A stretch of 64,000 bases of DNA. Origin: Merluccius polli (lineage: Eukaryota > Chordata > Actinopteri > Gadiformes > Merlucciidae). This document shows positions 32,901 through 43,022 of this stretch, in pieces (within the stretch, counting starts at the first letter, position 1; the number at the start of each line of letters is the position of its first letter). The stretch is from the NCBI GenBank assembly GCA_030340625.1, contig JAOPHQ010002282.1, positions 169,501 through 233,500 on the forward strand, in the 5' to 3' direction. The position numbers were made by a program, and so were the translations under genes. The notes below the pieces were generated by a model. It was given only the letters and a program-made list of their open reading frames with translations. It was not told the DNA's origin and did not search any database.

Positions 32901-33274
32901 TCGCACTGCACCCGACCCCTTTGGCCCCTCCTACTGGTGGTGAGCCGGCGGGAAGGGGGTCCCACATCATCCTTTTGGGCTGTGCCCGGCCGGGCCCCGT
33001 GGGTGTAGGCCCGGCCACCAGGCGCTCGCCGCCGAGCCCCACCCCCAGGCCTGGCTCCAGGGGGAGGCCCCGGTGACCCACGTCCGGGCGAGGGACATGC
33101 AAGACCATTTATTGTTTTCTTCATAAGGGGTCTGTTGAGCTACCCTTTGTCTGGCCCCTCCCCCCGGACCTGTTTGCCATGGGTGACCCTACCAGGGGCA
33201 TAAAAGCCCCCGACAACGGAGCTCCTGGGGTCATTGGGACACGCAAACCCCTCCACCACGGTAAGGTAGTAGCC
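29929..33274 (-). mobile_element. Rex3-like RTE LINE, near full length, 8-bp duplication
   Basis: Read on the minus strand. The 3' end is a (GATG)n tail (plus strand CCATCCATCCATCCAT at 29,930-29,944), the trait of Rex3/RTE-type fish LINEs. The octamer TGGGACCT stands on both sides (29,921-29,928 and 33,275-33,282). It encodes an endonuclease and a reverse transcriptase. Length about 3.35 kb fits a complete RTE element. It sits inside the hAT element 29,034-35,134. Confidence 0.88.
29955..33124 (-). pseudogene. RTE-type endonuclease-reverse transcriptase, one frameshift
   Basis: The endonuclease frame runs 33,124-32,360: LALGTWNVTSLVGKAELVRE, LVLLGDFNAHVGSDSE, then a break at NGTP near 32,360. 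The second frame, 32,339-29,955, continues with the end of the endonuclease (MIDFVVVSSDLR, STDHHLVVSWL) and a full reverse transcriptase: VVVPLFKKGDRRVCSNYRGI, CGFRPGRGTVDQL, FVDLEKAFDRVPR, GLRQGCPLSPILF, LLFVDDVVLMASS and the C-terminal GRPRTRWRDYV. The catalytic box is FVDD where FADD is usual. One single-base shift near 32,355 is the only clear lesion, so the copy is fairly young. The protein primes reverse transcription at nicked target DNA. Confidence 0.9.
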
Positions 33275-33542
33275 TGGGACCTTAAAATGTTTAATTCATT
33301 CCTCACGAGTCACTACAAAGCATGGTTCTATTTGATCGACTCACTCAATGTCACAATTTGACTTGTACAAATTGGCTACTACCTCAGCGATTAGCCTCTG
33401 TGTTGTCTCCCTCTAGTGGTCGTTCATTTTAAAACACTACAATATCTTTTGGAAGCAAATAGTTGCAGGCTTACTGTGGTGCTGGTCTGTAGTACAGTGT
33501 ACTGTATGCATGCAATACTACCACTACTATAGCTACAACTAC

Positions 33543-33573
33543 TACTCATAATAATAATAATAATAATAATAAT
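33543..33573. repeat. (AAT)n microsatellite
   Basis: About ten AAT units. Confidence 0.95.
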
Positions 33574-33939
33574 AGATTGAGAAACAGTGGGTTGACAATC
33601 CATTCTAGCTGGGTACATCATTTTGAAAATCTTAACTACACACATGAACTGTTCTTTCAATTTTTAATACATTGCTTTGGAGGTTTTTAATCTAACTTTC
33701 CACTGGTTTTATTTGATGAATTGTGTGATAAAGTAACATTACCCAAGAATATTACCTAAGAGAACATGTTTCTTGAAGGTATGGTTATATTTTATATCTA
33801 TCATATGACTAATAATAGGGTACAGAATCATGAGATATAAGCAGAGGCATATAATTATAAAAGCAACTCCTCATGATCAGAATGAGTACGTTGTTGGTGA
33901 CATGTGCAGAGTACATAGTGTGAGATTAGTTTGTTGCAA

Positions 33940-34290
33940 AGAGCAGGAAGTGTTAATCATATGATAGCAGAGAAAAGGCAGGCTTGTTTCTGTACATGTA
34001 AAGAACGCTGGAGTCAGATAACACGAGGACAACAAGGGAAGACGTCAACAGCCAGCCTTTTGTGATGACGGTTGCAATGTTTGTGTATATAACATCTTGG
34101 ACTAGAGATAGTGGGTGCTCAGACTTCGTGAACTGACACACACACACTTTGTTGTTCGGTCAGGGAAACGTAGTCGGACCCAGATATATCTGTAAAACTC
34201 TGCACATTATACTGGTGTTAACAATAAAACTGATTATTTCTTAAAGCTAAACAACTTCTTCTATCGCTTCATTAAAAGAACACGCGTGAG
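33940..34290 (+). mobile_element. Possible solo LTR
   Basis: A TATA-like TGTATATAACATC at about 34,082 and an AATAAA at 34,224 lie some 140 bp apart in promoter/poly(A) arrangement like an LTR. No TG..CA borders or target duplication could be fixed. Confidence 0.3.
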
Positions 34291-34318
34291 TAGGGGTTTC
34301 TTTTTTTCACTTTGAACC

Positions 34319-34380
34319 TTGATTCTATTGACCTTTTCTGGCGTTCGGTTTGATTCTATTGACCTTTTCTGGCGTTCGGT
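34319..34380. repeat. Perfect 31-bp tandem duplication
   Basis: TTGATTCTATTGACCTTTTC.. is repeated head to tail without a mismatch (34,319-34,349 and 34,350-34,380). Confidence 0.95.
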
Positions 34381-35157
34381 TTGACAACTGAAGGGAAATA
34401 TAGTATCAATTTTCCTTTGATGGTCTGATGCATTCTGTTCAAGAAAAAAAACTCTATAGCGCCCCGGTGAGATATGGAACTGGAGTCAGCTGGCGACTAG
34501 TGAGCTAAAGTTGTTTACAACATCATTAGGTAGCCTCAAGGCGCACTCTATAAATCTACCTACCTAGGCCTACCTGCAATAACAATATTGCGTTAATGAG
34601 CTTGAGATCTACCCCAAACGACTGTCACTGACACGTCTGCTATCCAGTTAGTGACTGACACACACTGACAAGTGATAATAAGCAGACTTACTTGCCGGTC
34701 GGGGGAGAAAACGTCCGTCAGAGAAATGATGGCTTCTAGTTTGCACAGATTTGGAGACCCGCGCAGTGAATTCAACCTGGTCTACTTGACATTGGGTAGG
34801 TGCATGACGGTGTTTATTAGGCACCCATATGGGCTATTCTAATTTCTCATTTTGGGTGCTGGTGTATGTGGTGCACTTTGGCAGAAGACACACACGTTCA
34901 CTTCCATACAGGCTACCCTTAACGTAAACATTAACCGACTCAGTAGGGCTGCTCCGACGTGAGTCTAGTCACATGACGATTGGTCTTTCTTTCTTTTCCT
35001 TCTCAAACTACGTTAAAATTGCATGTTCATCAGCCCGATTTCCAAATTTTCTCGGGGGAGAAACCCCCGTCTTAAAAGGACTCTAACTTCTGGGCTACAG
35101 CCCTGGATCATTTCAATTGCTAGCGACGCCCCTGATAAGAGGCCTATAACTATCGGC

Positions 35158-35169
35158 CACAATAATAAC

Positions 35170-35216
<47 letters not shown>

Positions 35217-35241
35217 TAATAATAATAATAATAATAATAAT
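35158..35241. repeat. (AAT)n microsatellite
   Basis: About 27 AAT units with two AAC changes, directly right of the hAT element's duplication. Confidence 0.95.
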
Positions 35242-35369
35242 CTGGGTTTTTATGCTTTCGTGTTCATGCAAATTAGGCCTACTATTTGAGAAAACACAAG
35301 CTGTGTTTCCTCGAATGTGTTTTCTTAAAACAGGTTTCTGAATTTGATTCCAACTTTCACGAGATTGGC

Positions 35370-35560
35370 ATCCTTAAAGGGGTAGTTCGGAATTGTGGAC
35401 ATAGGACCTCATTTCCAAGTCAGCCAGTGTGCTATTTATCATTGGAGACGTTTTCAACAAATTTCATGCAGTCCTTCTAGTTCGCTGGTGCTAAGCTAGC
35501 GCAAGTCAATGGTATCGACTATGGTATCGCCTGCCAATAAAAACCCACTCCACAGTACAC
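35370..35560. mobile_element. Possible MITE remnant
   Basis: It begins AAAGGGGTAGTTCGGAATTG, a start like those of short fish foldback elements in this window. The other end was not found. Confidence 0.35.
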
Positions 35561-35667
35561 CCAAGGCAAATCAATTATCAATTATAACGCAAATCAATTA
35601 TAACGCCAGACTATCGATGTAAATGTCTGTTGATAGAATAATGTAGAAATAAAACCAACCATGCTTC

Positions 35668-36500
35668 AGGACAAACTGAACAGGATGGGAGTGGACCCCT
35701 ATCTGGTTGACTGGATCCCCAATTACCTCACTGACAGGCCACAGTACGTCAAGCTGAAGGACTTTTGTTTCAACTCAGAGCTGTGTCACATACAGTAGGA
35801 GGATGACACAGCCATTGTTGGGTGCATCAGGGGTGACAGAGAGGATGAGTATCGGAGTCTGGTGGAGGACTTTGCTCTCTGGTGTCACAGTAACCACCTA
35901 CAGCTCAACACCTCTAAGACGAATGAGCTGGTCATTGACTTTGGGAGGTCCAGTCCAAGACCGCGACCAGTCCTGCTAGGGGGAGCTGAGGTGGAGGCTG
36001 TGAAATCATACAAATACCTCGGGCTGTGGTTGGATAATAAACTGGAGTGGACAACATACACCAGCCACCTGTATGGGAAGACACAAAGCAGGTTGTACTT
36101 CCTCAGGAGACTGCGGTCTTTCAACATCTGCAGCAAACTGCTGGGGATGTTTTACCAGTCTGTGGTTGCCAGCATCCTCTTCTACACTGTGGTGTGCTGG
36201 GGGGGCAGCATATTCAAGAAGGACACTTTCAGACTGGATAAACTGATCAGGCGGGCCGGCTCTGTGATCGGCATGAAGCTGGACTCACTGGTGACGGGGG
36301 CAGAGAGGAGGACACTGGACAAACTGCTGGACATTATTGAAAATGCCAGCCACCCCCTGCACACCGTCATCAGCAACCAGAGGAGCCTGTTCAGTGAAAG
36401 GCTGCTCCTTCCCAAGTGTAGGACCAATAGACTCCTTTGTCCCTCATGCCATCATACTCATACAACTCCTCACTCGGGGGGAGGAGGAAATAGGGTAAAT
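35668..36500 (+). pseudogene. LINE reverse-transcriptase C-terminal remnant
   Basis: It begins with KLNRMGVDPYLVDWI in one frame. A stop stands where the catalytic YADD box should be (TAG then EDDTAIVG, about 35,797). The frame from 35,862 reads HLQLNTSKTNELVIDFGR, YKYLGLWLDNKLEW, RLYFLRRLRSFN and CRTNRLLCPSCHHT. These are the thumb and C-terminal parts of fish L2/Rex1-type proteins. The copy is dead. Confidence 0.82.
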
Positions 36501-36630
36501 AGGGACAGAAGGGAAGGAGTGGTAGCCACTCTGTGCACTTTGCAATAATCACTGTGCAATAATAACTAATTTCTGTTAATGTCACTTATCCAGTCCTATA
36601 TATATATATATACTGTATATATATATATAT

Positions 36631-37343
36631 TGTGGCGCCCGCCGGGTACAGGGTAAGGAGGAGGGTATGTGGGAAGGTGGTAGATGGGGTGTATATTGCA
36701 CCATGCCATCTGGTGGCCGCAGAGCACTTTTCACTCTCCCCTCTGTCAAAAGGAAACACGACCATATATGGACGTCTAATGAGACCAGGAAGCGGAGCAG
36801 CTGCAGCCACTCACCCTAATGAGGGGAGAGAAGATAAAAGCTGGAAGAAGTGGACCAAACGGGGAAGGAGTAGCTGGAGAGCAGTATGGTGGTAGTAGGT
36901 AGAGAGAGAGAGAATAAAGCGCTGTGTATGACCCTTTTCCCCAGGAGGACCCCGTTGGCCGATCGACCCTTGCACCGTCTGAGAACCCGCCCGTGTACCG
37001 ACCCCCGCCTGTCTGACATCCCTCCCGCCCGCCGAACCCTGGTCCGTCTGAGAGCCCGCCTGTGTACCGACCCCCGCCTGTCTGACATCCCTCCCTCCTG
37101 CCGAACCCTGGACCATCTGAGAACCCGACCCCGTGCACCGAACCCCACGCTCAACCCCCGACGACGAGTCCAGAGCCTGACCCCCCTCAGGACCGACCCC
37201 CCCTCCGCGGCGGCGGAGTTTTCCCCTCTCTCCCCCTCTCCCGAGTCTACAATAAATTTGGTTAATTGTAAAACTGGTGTGGACAGTCAACTGTTTTCCA
37301 ATACTGGTCGGGTGGCACCTCTTCTCCTCCCCGAGGTTGCCAC
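36631..37343 (+). repeat. 5' LTR (713 bp)
   Basis: Starts TGTGGCGCCCGCCGGGTA and ends CCGAGGTTGCCAC. An AATAAA lies at 36,913 after a GA tract, preceded by a TATA-like GATAAAAGC near 36,832. It contains about 37 bp around 36,690-36,727 that the 3' LTR lacks, and a different C/G-rich stretch near 37,195-37,250. Confidence 0.92.
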
Positions 37344-37366
37344 TTATGGTGGAGAATGCGGGCTCG
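37344..37366 (+). promoter_or_regulatory. Primer-binding-site region
   Basis: TTATGGTGGAGAATGCGGGC directly follows the 5' LTR. TGG at the LTR edge fits a tRNA 3' CCA. The tRNA was not determined. Confidence 0.6.
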
Positions 37367-37413
37367 TGAGTAAACAGACCAGTATCGAGAAACAGACGCA
37401 CCAGATCCCAGAC

Positions 37414-40315
37414 ATGGCAACGCCCCCCGATTACAGTGCCATGCTGGGCCAGCTGATGGAGATGCAGAAGGCGCAGCAGGAACACCACACCGCTCTCGTG
37501 AACCGACTCCTCGACCGAGACCAGGGGCGTCCTATCCAGCCGGCGAGGTTCCTTGTGAAGCAGACCGAGACCGATGACGTGGAGACGTTCCTCCTCACCT
37601 TCGAGCGGACCGCGACCAGGGAAGGCTGGCCCCGAGTCCAGTGGACGGACCTGATCGCCCCCTTCCTCTCCGGGGCGGCCCAAAGCGCGTATCAGGACCT
37701 ATGTATGGAGCAGGCGGTCTCCTATGATGAGTTGAAGGCGGAGATCCAGAAAAGGCTCAGGCACACCCTCCTCTCCCGAGCCCAGAGAGTCCACGACTGG
37801 ACCTTCAACCCAGCAGAGCCACCCCGGGGCCAGATGTATGAGCTCACTCGACTGACCAACCGGTGGCTGGTCTCTGAGCCCTCGGGCCCTGGCCCCTGTA
37901 GAAAGGGTCGTCATGGACCGGTACCTCCGGGCCCTGCCCTACGAGGGACAAAAGCTCGCCTGTCAAAGCAACCCCCAGAGCGCGGAGCAACTGGTGACCA
38001 TGGTCGAGGGATACCTGGCCGCCCACGCTGTGCTGAGGCCAGGCCGGCCTGGGAAGGCGGAGAGCACCGGGCGGCTCCGAAACCCCACACCGGTCCTGGA
38101 ACCCCCGAGGCCCCCTTCACGCTCCTTCGGGGAACCCCGAGGGTCGGCGACGGAGCCAAGACGCTGCTTCAGCTGCGGGGAGGTGGGACACCTGTCCTGG
38201 GGGTGCCCCCACCGCCAGGATGTGGCCATGCCGACGGCGTCATCCGACTCCAATCCCCGGAAGCCCTGCGGTCTCCTCACGGTCTGCTGGGGCCAGACGG
38301 ACGGACCCTCCGCCGTAACTCCAGTGTGGCTCAATGGGCGGGACGCCTCAGCTCTCCTGGATTCGGGCAGCGCGGTGACGCTGGCGCGGCCCGAGTACGC
38401 CCCGGGTCCTCTCCTCCCAGGGAAACTCGCCGTGACCTGCATCCACGGAGAAACCCGGCAGTATCCCACGGCGAGTATAAGCATGCAAACCACCAAGGGA
38501 GTATTTCAGGGGACAGTGGGGCTTGTGCCGGAGCTGCCCGTAGAGGTCCTTATTGGGCGGGACGCGGCCCTGTTTCCGGCCCTGTGGCGCTCCCTGGCGG
38601 GACGGGACGGAGAACAGGGCCAGCCCCGCAGCCGACGACCCCGCCACAGCCCCCCCCTATGTGGTTTCCAGGAGGGAGAGCCAGGGGATTCCACTGATCC
38701 CCTCTCCGAGGGGGCAGCCAGTGCCGCTGCTGAAAGGGCCGAGGAGGAGTCCCGGGCCACGGGTCCCGAGAGAAGACCCCTCTCACCCGCCGAGGAGGGC
38801 GACGACCTCCTAGAGATGTTCCCCTTGGGCTCGGACGCCCCACTCCTGCCGGCACGGCTGACGGGACGGTTTGGAGCCGCGCAGCTAGAGGACCCCAACC
38901 TCGCCAGCGCCTTGAGCCAGGTGGCAGTGGTGGACGGCCAACCCGTGCAAGGGGTAAGACCTTTAACCCACCCCTTCTTTGCCATTAAAAACCAGCTCCT
39001 GTATCGGGTGGTGATGGAAGCCGGAGAGCAGGTCGAGCAGCTGCTGGTGCCTCGCGCTTTCGCCCCATCAGTTCTCCAGCTAGCGCATAGCCACCTACTC
39101 GGCGCTCACCTCGGCGTGGAAAAGACCCTCGAGCGGGTGGTCGCCCGCTTCTATTTGCCAGGAGTGAAGAAGGCAGTGGAGGACCACTGCCGGCAGTGCG
39201 CCGAGTGCCAGATGGTAGCCCCTCGACCGCACGTAAGAGCCCCACTAATCCCCCTCCCCATTATAGCGACTCAGTTCAGCCGCATCGCTATGGACTTGGT
39301 GGGACCCCTACCAAAGAGCAGCGGCGGGTTCCAGTACATCCTAGTAGTACTGGACTATGCCACTCGGTATCCCGAAGCCATCCCCCTCCGCAACATGGCC
39401 ACGAAGGGCATTGCCAGAGAGCTGGTCCTGATGTTCACCCGAGTCGGCATCCCGGAGGAGATCCTGACCAATCAAGGTACCCCGTTTATGTCAAGATTGA
39501 TGCGAGATATGTGTAGATTACTCCGAATCAAGCAGCTACGCACTTCGGTATATCACCCCCAAACTGACGGACTGGTGGAGAGATTCAATCAGACACTAAA
39601 GAAAATGCTAAAAAAGGTGATGGAATTGGACGGGAGGAACTGGGATCAGCTCCTCCCCTTTTTGATGTTCTCTATCCGTGAAGTACCACAGGCCTCCACC
39701 GGTTTCTCCCCATTCGAACTGCTGTACGGGAGGAGGCCCCGGGGACTGCTGGACTTGACCAAGGAGGCGTGGGAGCACCAACCCTCCCCCCATCGCACGA
39801 TGGTCGAGCACGTTGAGGGGCTCCGCGACCGGATGGCTACCCTCTGGCCCCTGGTGCGGGAACATATGGCCGAGGCCCAGACGGCGCAGGCGCGGGTCTA
39901 CAACCGGGGGACCCAACCACGGGAATTTCAGGTGGGAGATAAAGTGTTGGTCTTGGTCCCCACTGTGGAATGCAAATTCCTGGCCCGATGGCAGGGGCCC
40001 TATGAAGTTATCGAGAGGATGGGAGAGGTGAATTACAGGGTGCGACGGCCTGGCCGACGACAAGAGACGAAAATATACCATATCAATCTCCTGAAAAGGT
40101 GGGTGGCCCCCGAGGCTCTGCTCTCTCTCTCTCCCCACCAGGAGCCCCCGGCGGGGGAGCCGGCAACCGTTCCAATAGGAGAACAGCTCACCCCCCGGCA
40201 GAAGCAGGACCTCCAGGAACTGATACAACGGCACGGGAAGGTGTTCTCCACCGAGGTGGGCTACACCACCCTCATCGACCACCCCATCCTCACCACCCCC
40301 GGAAGAAGAGGTTAA
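37414..40315 (+). pseudogene. gag-protease-integrase region of the Gmr1-like element
   Basis: The first ATG (MATPPDYSAM) at 37,414 starts gag. Near 37,895-37,910, after a C run, the frame shifts by one and continues to 40,315. Order: capsid-like region, CCHC zinc knuckle CFSCGEVGHLSWGC (about 38,165), aspartic protease motif LLDSGSAVTL (about 38,352), integrase zinc-binding HHCC region (about 39,090-39,210), integrase core with IAMDLVGPL (about 39,290), then TNQGTPF at 39,467, where the catalytic Asp is Asn (AAT 39,470-39,472), and LVERFNQ with the Glu. The C-terminal chromatin/DNA-binding region reads FLARWQGPYEVI. Integrase ahead of RT is the Gmr1 order. The gag shift looks like a mutation, not programmed frameshifting, because it falls inside the capsid region. 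Confidence 0.88.
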
Positions 40316-41546
40316 AAAGATGTTAAAAGCAGGAATCATAGAGGAATCAAGGAGTGAGTGGTGTAGCCCCATCGTTCTGGTGCCCAAGCCAGATGGGACG
40401 GTACGGTTTTGCAATGACTTTCGACAACTTAATGCAATATCACAGTTCGATGCATACCCCATGCCCCGAGTAGACGAGCTCATCGAGCGACTGGGGAAGG
40501 CCCGATTCATCTCAACGCTGGACCTAACGAAGGGGTACTGGCAGGTGGCCCTCTCCCCGGAGGCCCGGGAGAAGACAGCCTTCGCGACCCCCGACGGCTT
40601 GTTCCAGTATGTCTGACTCCCGTTTGGATTACATGGGGCCCCAGCCACCTTCCAACGGCTGATGGACCAGGTGCTCCGTCCCCACCAGGAGTACGCGGCA
40701 GCGTACCTGGACGACATCGTGGTCCACGGGGAGGAGTGGGGAACCCACCTGGCTCAGCTGAACGCGGTGCTTCAGGCTCTGAGGGAGGCGGGGCTCACAG
40801 CCAACCCCAAAAAGTGTTGCCTCGGCCTTCAAGATGCCAACTATCTGGGGTTCACCATTGGACGGGGATGTGTGAAGCCCCAGGTAGGTAAGGTCGAGGC
40901 TATCCGCGAGTGGCCCCGCCCCCTCAGCAAAAGACAGGTGAGAGTATTCCTGGGCTTAGCCAGCTATTACCGCCGTTTTGTTCCCCACTTCTCCTCCATT
41001 GCATGCCCCCTCACAGAGCTTACACGGAACCAACAACCGGACCGGGTGAAGTGGACCCCAGAGGTAGAGAAGGCGTTCCTGGCCCTAAAAAACGCCCTCT
41101 GCTCCGACCCGGTGCTGGTGACACCGGACTTCGCCCTCCCTCTCGTGGTCCAGACCGCCGCATCGGAGACCGGGGTGGGTGCCGTCCTTTCACAAGTAAG
41201 AGAAGGTGAGGAACACCCCATCACCTTCATTAGCCGTAAACTACTGCCCAGGGAGAAGAATTACTCGACGGTAGAAAAAGAATGTCTGGCAGTAGACAAA
41301 CTGAAGTACTACCTATTGGGACGGCAGTTCACCCTGGTCACCGACCATGCCCCGTTGGTATGGATGGCCCGAAACAAAGACAATAACGCCCGCGTCACAC
41401 GCTGGTTCCTGGCCCTACAACCATATGCCTATTCAGTCATTCACAGGCCAGGAGCGGCGCATGGGAACGCAGACGCCTTGTCCCGGCGGGACGCCTTGAG
41501 CAGTTGGACCGCCCCTCCCACGGGGTCGGAGCTGAGGGGGGGGGTA
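40316..41546 (+). pseudogene. Reverse transcriptase-RNase H of the Gmr1-like element
   Basis: RT motifs appear in order: LVPKPDGTVRFCNDFRQLN, FISTLDLTKGYWQV, an in-frame TGA at 40,614-40,616, LPFGLHGAPATFQRLMD and the catalytic YLDD (about 40,703). RNase H follows with FALPLVVQTAASETGVGAVL (the usual first Asp position reads T-A-A) and VEKECLAVDKLKYYL, then TDHAPL. The start is fused abruptly to the integrase C-terminal end: the frame changes at about 40,312, and the stretch normally found before EEEVKKMLKAGIIEES is missing, so a small deletion probably happened there. The frame is open into the 3' LTR, and no integrase follows RNase H. Confidence 0.88.
41534..41544 (+). promoter_or_regulatory. 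Polypurine tract
   Basis: GAGGGGGGGGG two bases before the 3' LTR, the second-strand primer position. Confidence 0.75.
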
Positions 41547-41779
41547 TGTGGCGCCCGCCGGGTACAGGTAAGGAGGAGGGTATGTGGGAAGGTGGTAGAT
41601 GGGGTGTCTTTTCACTCTCCCCTCTGTCAAAAGGAAACACTACCATATATGGACGTCTAATGAGACCAGGAAGCGGAGCAGCTGCAGCCACTCACCCTAA
41701 TGAGGGGAGAGAAGATAAAAGCTGGAAGAAGTGGACCAAACGGGGAAGGAGTAGCTGGAGAGCAGTATGGTGGTAGTAG

Positions 41780-41821
<42 letters not shown>

Positions 41822-42218
41822 AAGCGCCGTATATGACCCTTTTCCCCAGGAGGACCCCGTTGGCCGATCGACCCTTGCACCGTCTGAGAACCCCCCCCCG
41901 TGTACCGACCCCCGCCTGTCTGACATCCCTCCCACCCGCCGAACCCTGGTCCGTCTGAGAGCCCACCTGTGTACGGACCCCCGCCTGTCTGACATCCCTC
42001 CCTCCTGCCGAACCCTGGACCGTCTGAGAACCCGACCCCGTGCACCGAACCCCACGCTCAACCCCCGACGACGAGTCCAGAGCCTGACCCCCCTCAGGAC
42101 CGACCCCCCCCCCCCCCTCCCTAACCCAATAAATTTGGTTAATTGTAAAACTGGTGTGGACAGTCAACTGTTTTCCAATACTGGTCTGGTGGCACCTCTT
42201 CTCCTCCCCGAGGTTGCC

Positions 42219-42220
<2 letters not shown>
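41547..42220 (+). repeat. 3' LTR (674 bp)
   Basis: Same start and end as the 5' LTR. It has a longer (GA)n tract (41,781-41,818) and lacks the ~37-bp piece of the 5' LTR. These indels suggest the insertion is not very recent, or that repeat tracts have changed quickly. Confidence 0.92.
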
Positions 42221-42221
<1 letters not shown>

Positions 42222-42269
<48 letters not shown>

Positions 42270-42270
42270 G
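42222..42270. repeat. (TA)n(CA)n microsatellite
   Basis: TA tract continuing the one at 36,599-36,630 on the other side of the LTR element, followed by CA units. Confidence 0.9.
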
Positions 42271-42872
42271 TTTTATATTTACAGTTAGAGTTTATTGTTT
42301 ATCTTATATTGTATCTTTCTATACCTCTTCTGTTTTTTATACAAGTGTTTTGTAAGCTGCTGGAAATTCAATTTCCTTGAGGGAGTCATCCCAAAGGGAT
42401 CAATAAAGTGAAGTCTAAGTCTCTAATATGCCGAGCAGATGATACATGCTGCCATGACAGTGGCTCTCTCCTGAGTGTGTGTGTTAATAGCTGGTTTATC
42501 CTGGGTGCCATAATTGCTCTGCACCACAGGTGTGCAGCCGCACCCAGTCCAGAGTCTAATCAGAGGAGGCCTAACCGCTATCAACCACACACACTCTACA
42601 TGCTTGCTCTGTGATGTTGGCTGATAATTGAATGTTGATCAAGTCAAGCCACACATGTCAGGAGTATAAATCAAACCAACAACTTACAATTACTTAACAC
42701 TACTTAGTAGTATTTATTTATTGTTACACTCATGTCTCTGTTGCATTATAGCTTGAATTATTCTCCCTTGTATGTCTTTTTGGATACAAACATCTGCTAA
42801 ATGACATTTCAGTGTGTTCCTCTAAGGACAATGCTGAAGCTTATTCTTGAGAGCCCAGGAACAATTTAAAAA

Positions 42873-43022
42873 AATAGCATTTAGATTTAGCATTTAGATT
42901 CAGGATTTATATTTATATATAAGATTTAGCTTCAGATTTAGCATTTGGATTTTGGATTTAGATATAAAATGTACATTTAGATTTAGGATGTTGATTTAGA
43001 TTTAAGATTTAGATTTAACATA
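42873..43022. repeat. Degenerate TTTAGA/GATTTA repeat
   Basis: About 20 variants of ATTTAGA separated by a few bases. AT-rich, non-coding. Confidence 0.75.

Larger units (their letters stand above)
29034..35134 (+). mobile_element. hAT transposon (CAGGGGCGTC ends) with 8-bp duplication, split by a LINE
   Basis: The left end CAGGGGCGTCATTAGACC at 29,034 and the right end CTAGCGACGCCCCTG finishing at 35,134 are inverted. The flanking octamers are identical: ATAAGAGG at 29,026-29,033 and 35,135-35,142. A first coding exon follows the left end (29,414). The Rex3-like LINE (29,929-33,274) was inserted later. The rest of the transposase was not seen in 33,283-35,134, so the element is probably internally deleted. 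Confidence 0.88.
36631..42220 (+). mobile_element. Gmr1-like Ty3/gypsy LTR retrotransposon (integrase before RT)
   Basis: Two direct LTRs (36,631-37,343 and 41,547-42,220) bound an internal region with gag, protease, integrase, reverse transcriptase and RNase H in that order. The ends are TGTGGC..GCCAC(A). The 5-bp duplication cannot be recognised because the insertion is in a TA microsatellite. A tRNA-primer-site-like TGGTGGAGAATGCGGGC lies just after the 5' LTR and a G-rich polypurine tract before the 3' LTR. The internal genes carry a frameshift, a deletion with frameshift and a stop codon, so the copy is not autonomous. Confidence 0.93.
35640..42412 (+). mobile_element. L2/Rex1-type LINE 3' half, split by the LTR element
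   Basis: The coding part is 35,668-36,500. The 3' UTR runs to about 36,600, is interrupted by 36,631-42,220, and resumes at about 42,262 with the typical tail GGGATCAATAAAGTGAAGTC then TAAGTCT to about 42,412. The LTR insertion lies in a (TA)n tract of the UTR. The LINE is 5' truncated. Confidence 0.82.

Noticed and set aside
35013..35289. Poly-Leu and poly-Asn open frames
   Set aside because: They are translations of the (AAT)n microsatellite at 35,158-35,241.
36776..37683. Minus-strand frames of up to 290 codons over the 5' LTR and gag
   Set aside because: They mirror the plus-strand LTR/gag in GC-rich repeats and have no domain.
37894..37912. Programmed gag-pol frameshift
   Set aside because: The shift falls within the capsid region upstream of the zinc knuckle, not at the gag/protease border, so a simple indel in a C run is more likely.
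38506..40717. Minus-strand frames of 159 and 369 codons
   Set aside because: Antisense to protease, integrase and RT, whose motifs are all on the plus strand.
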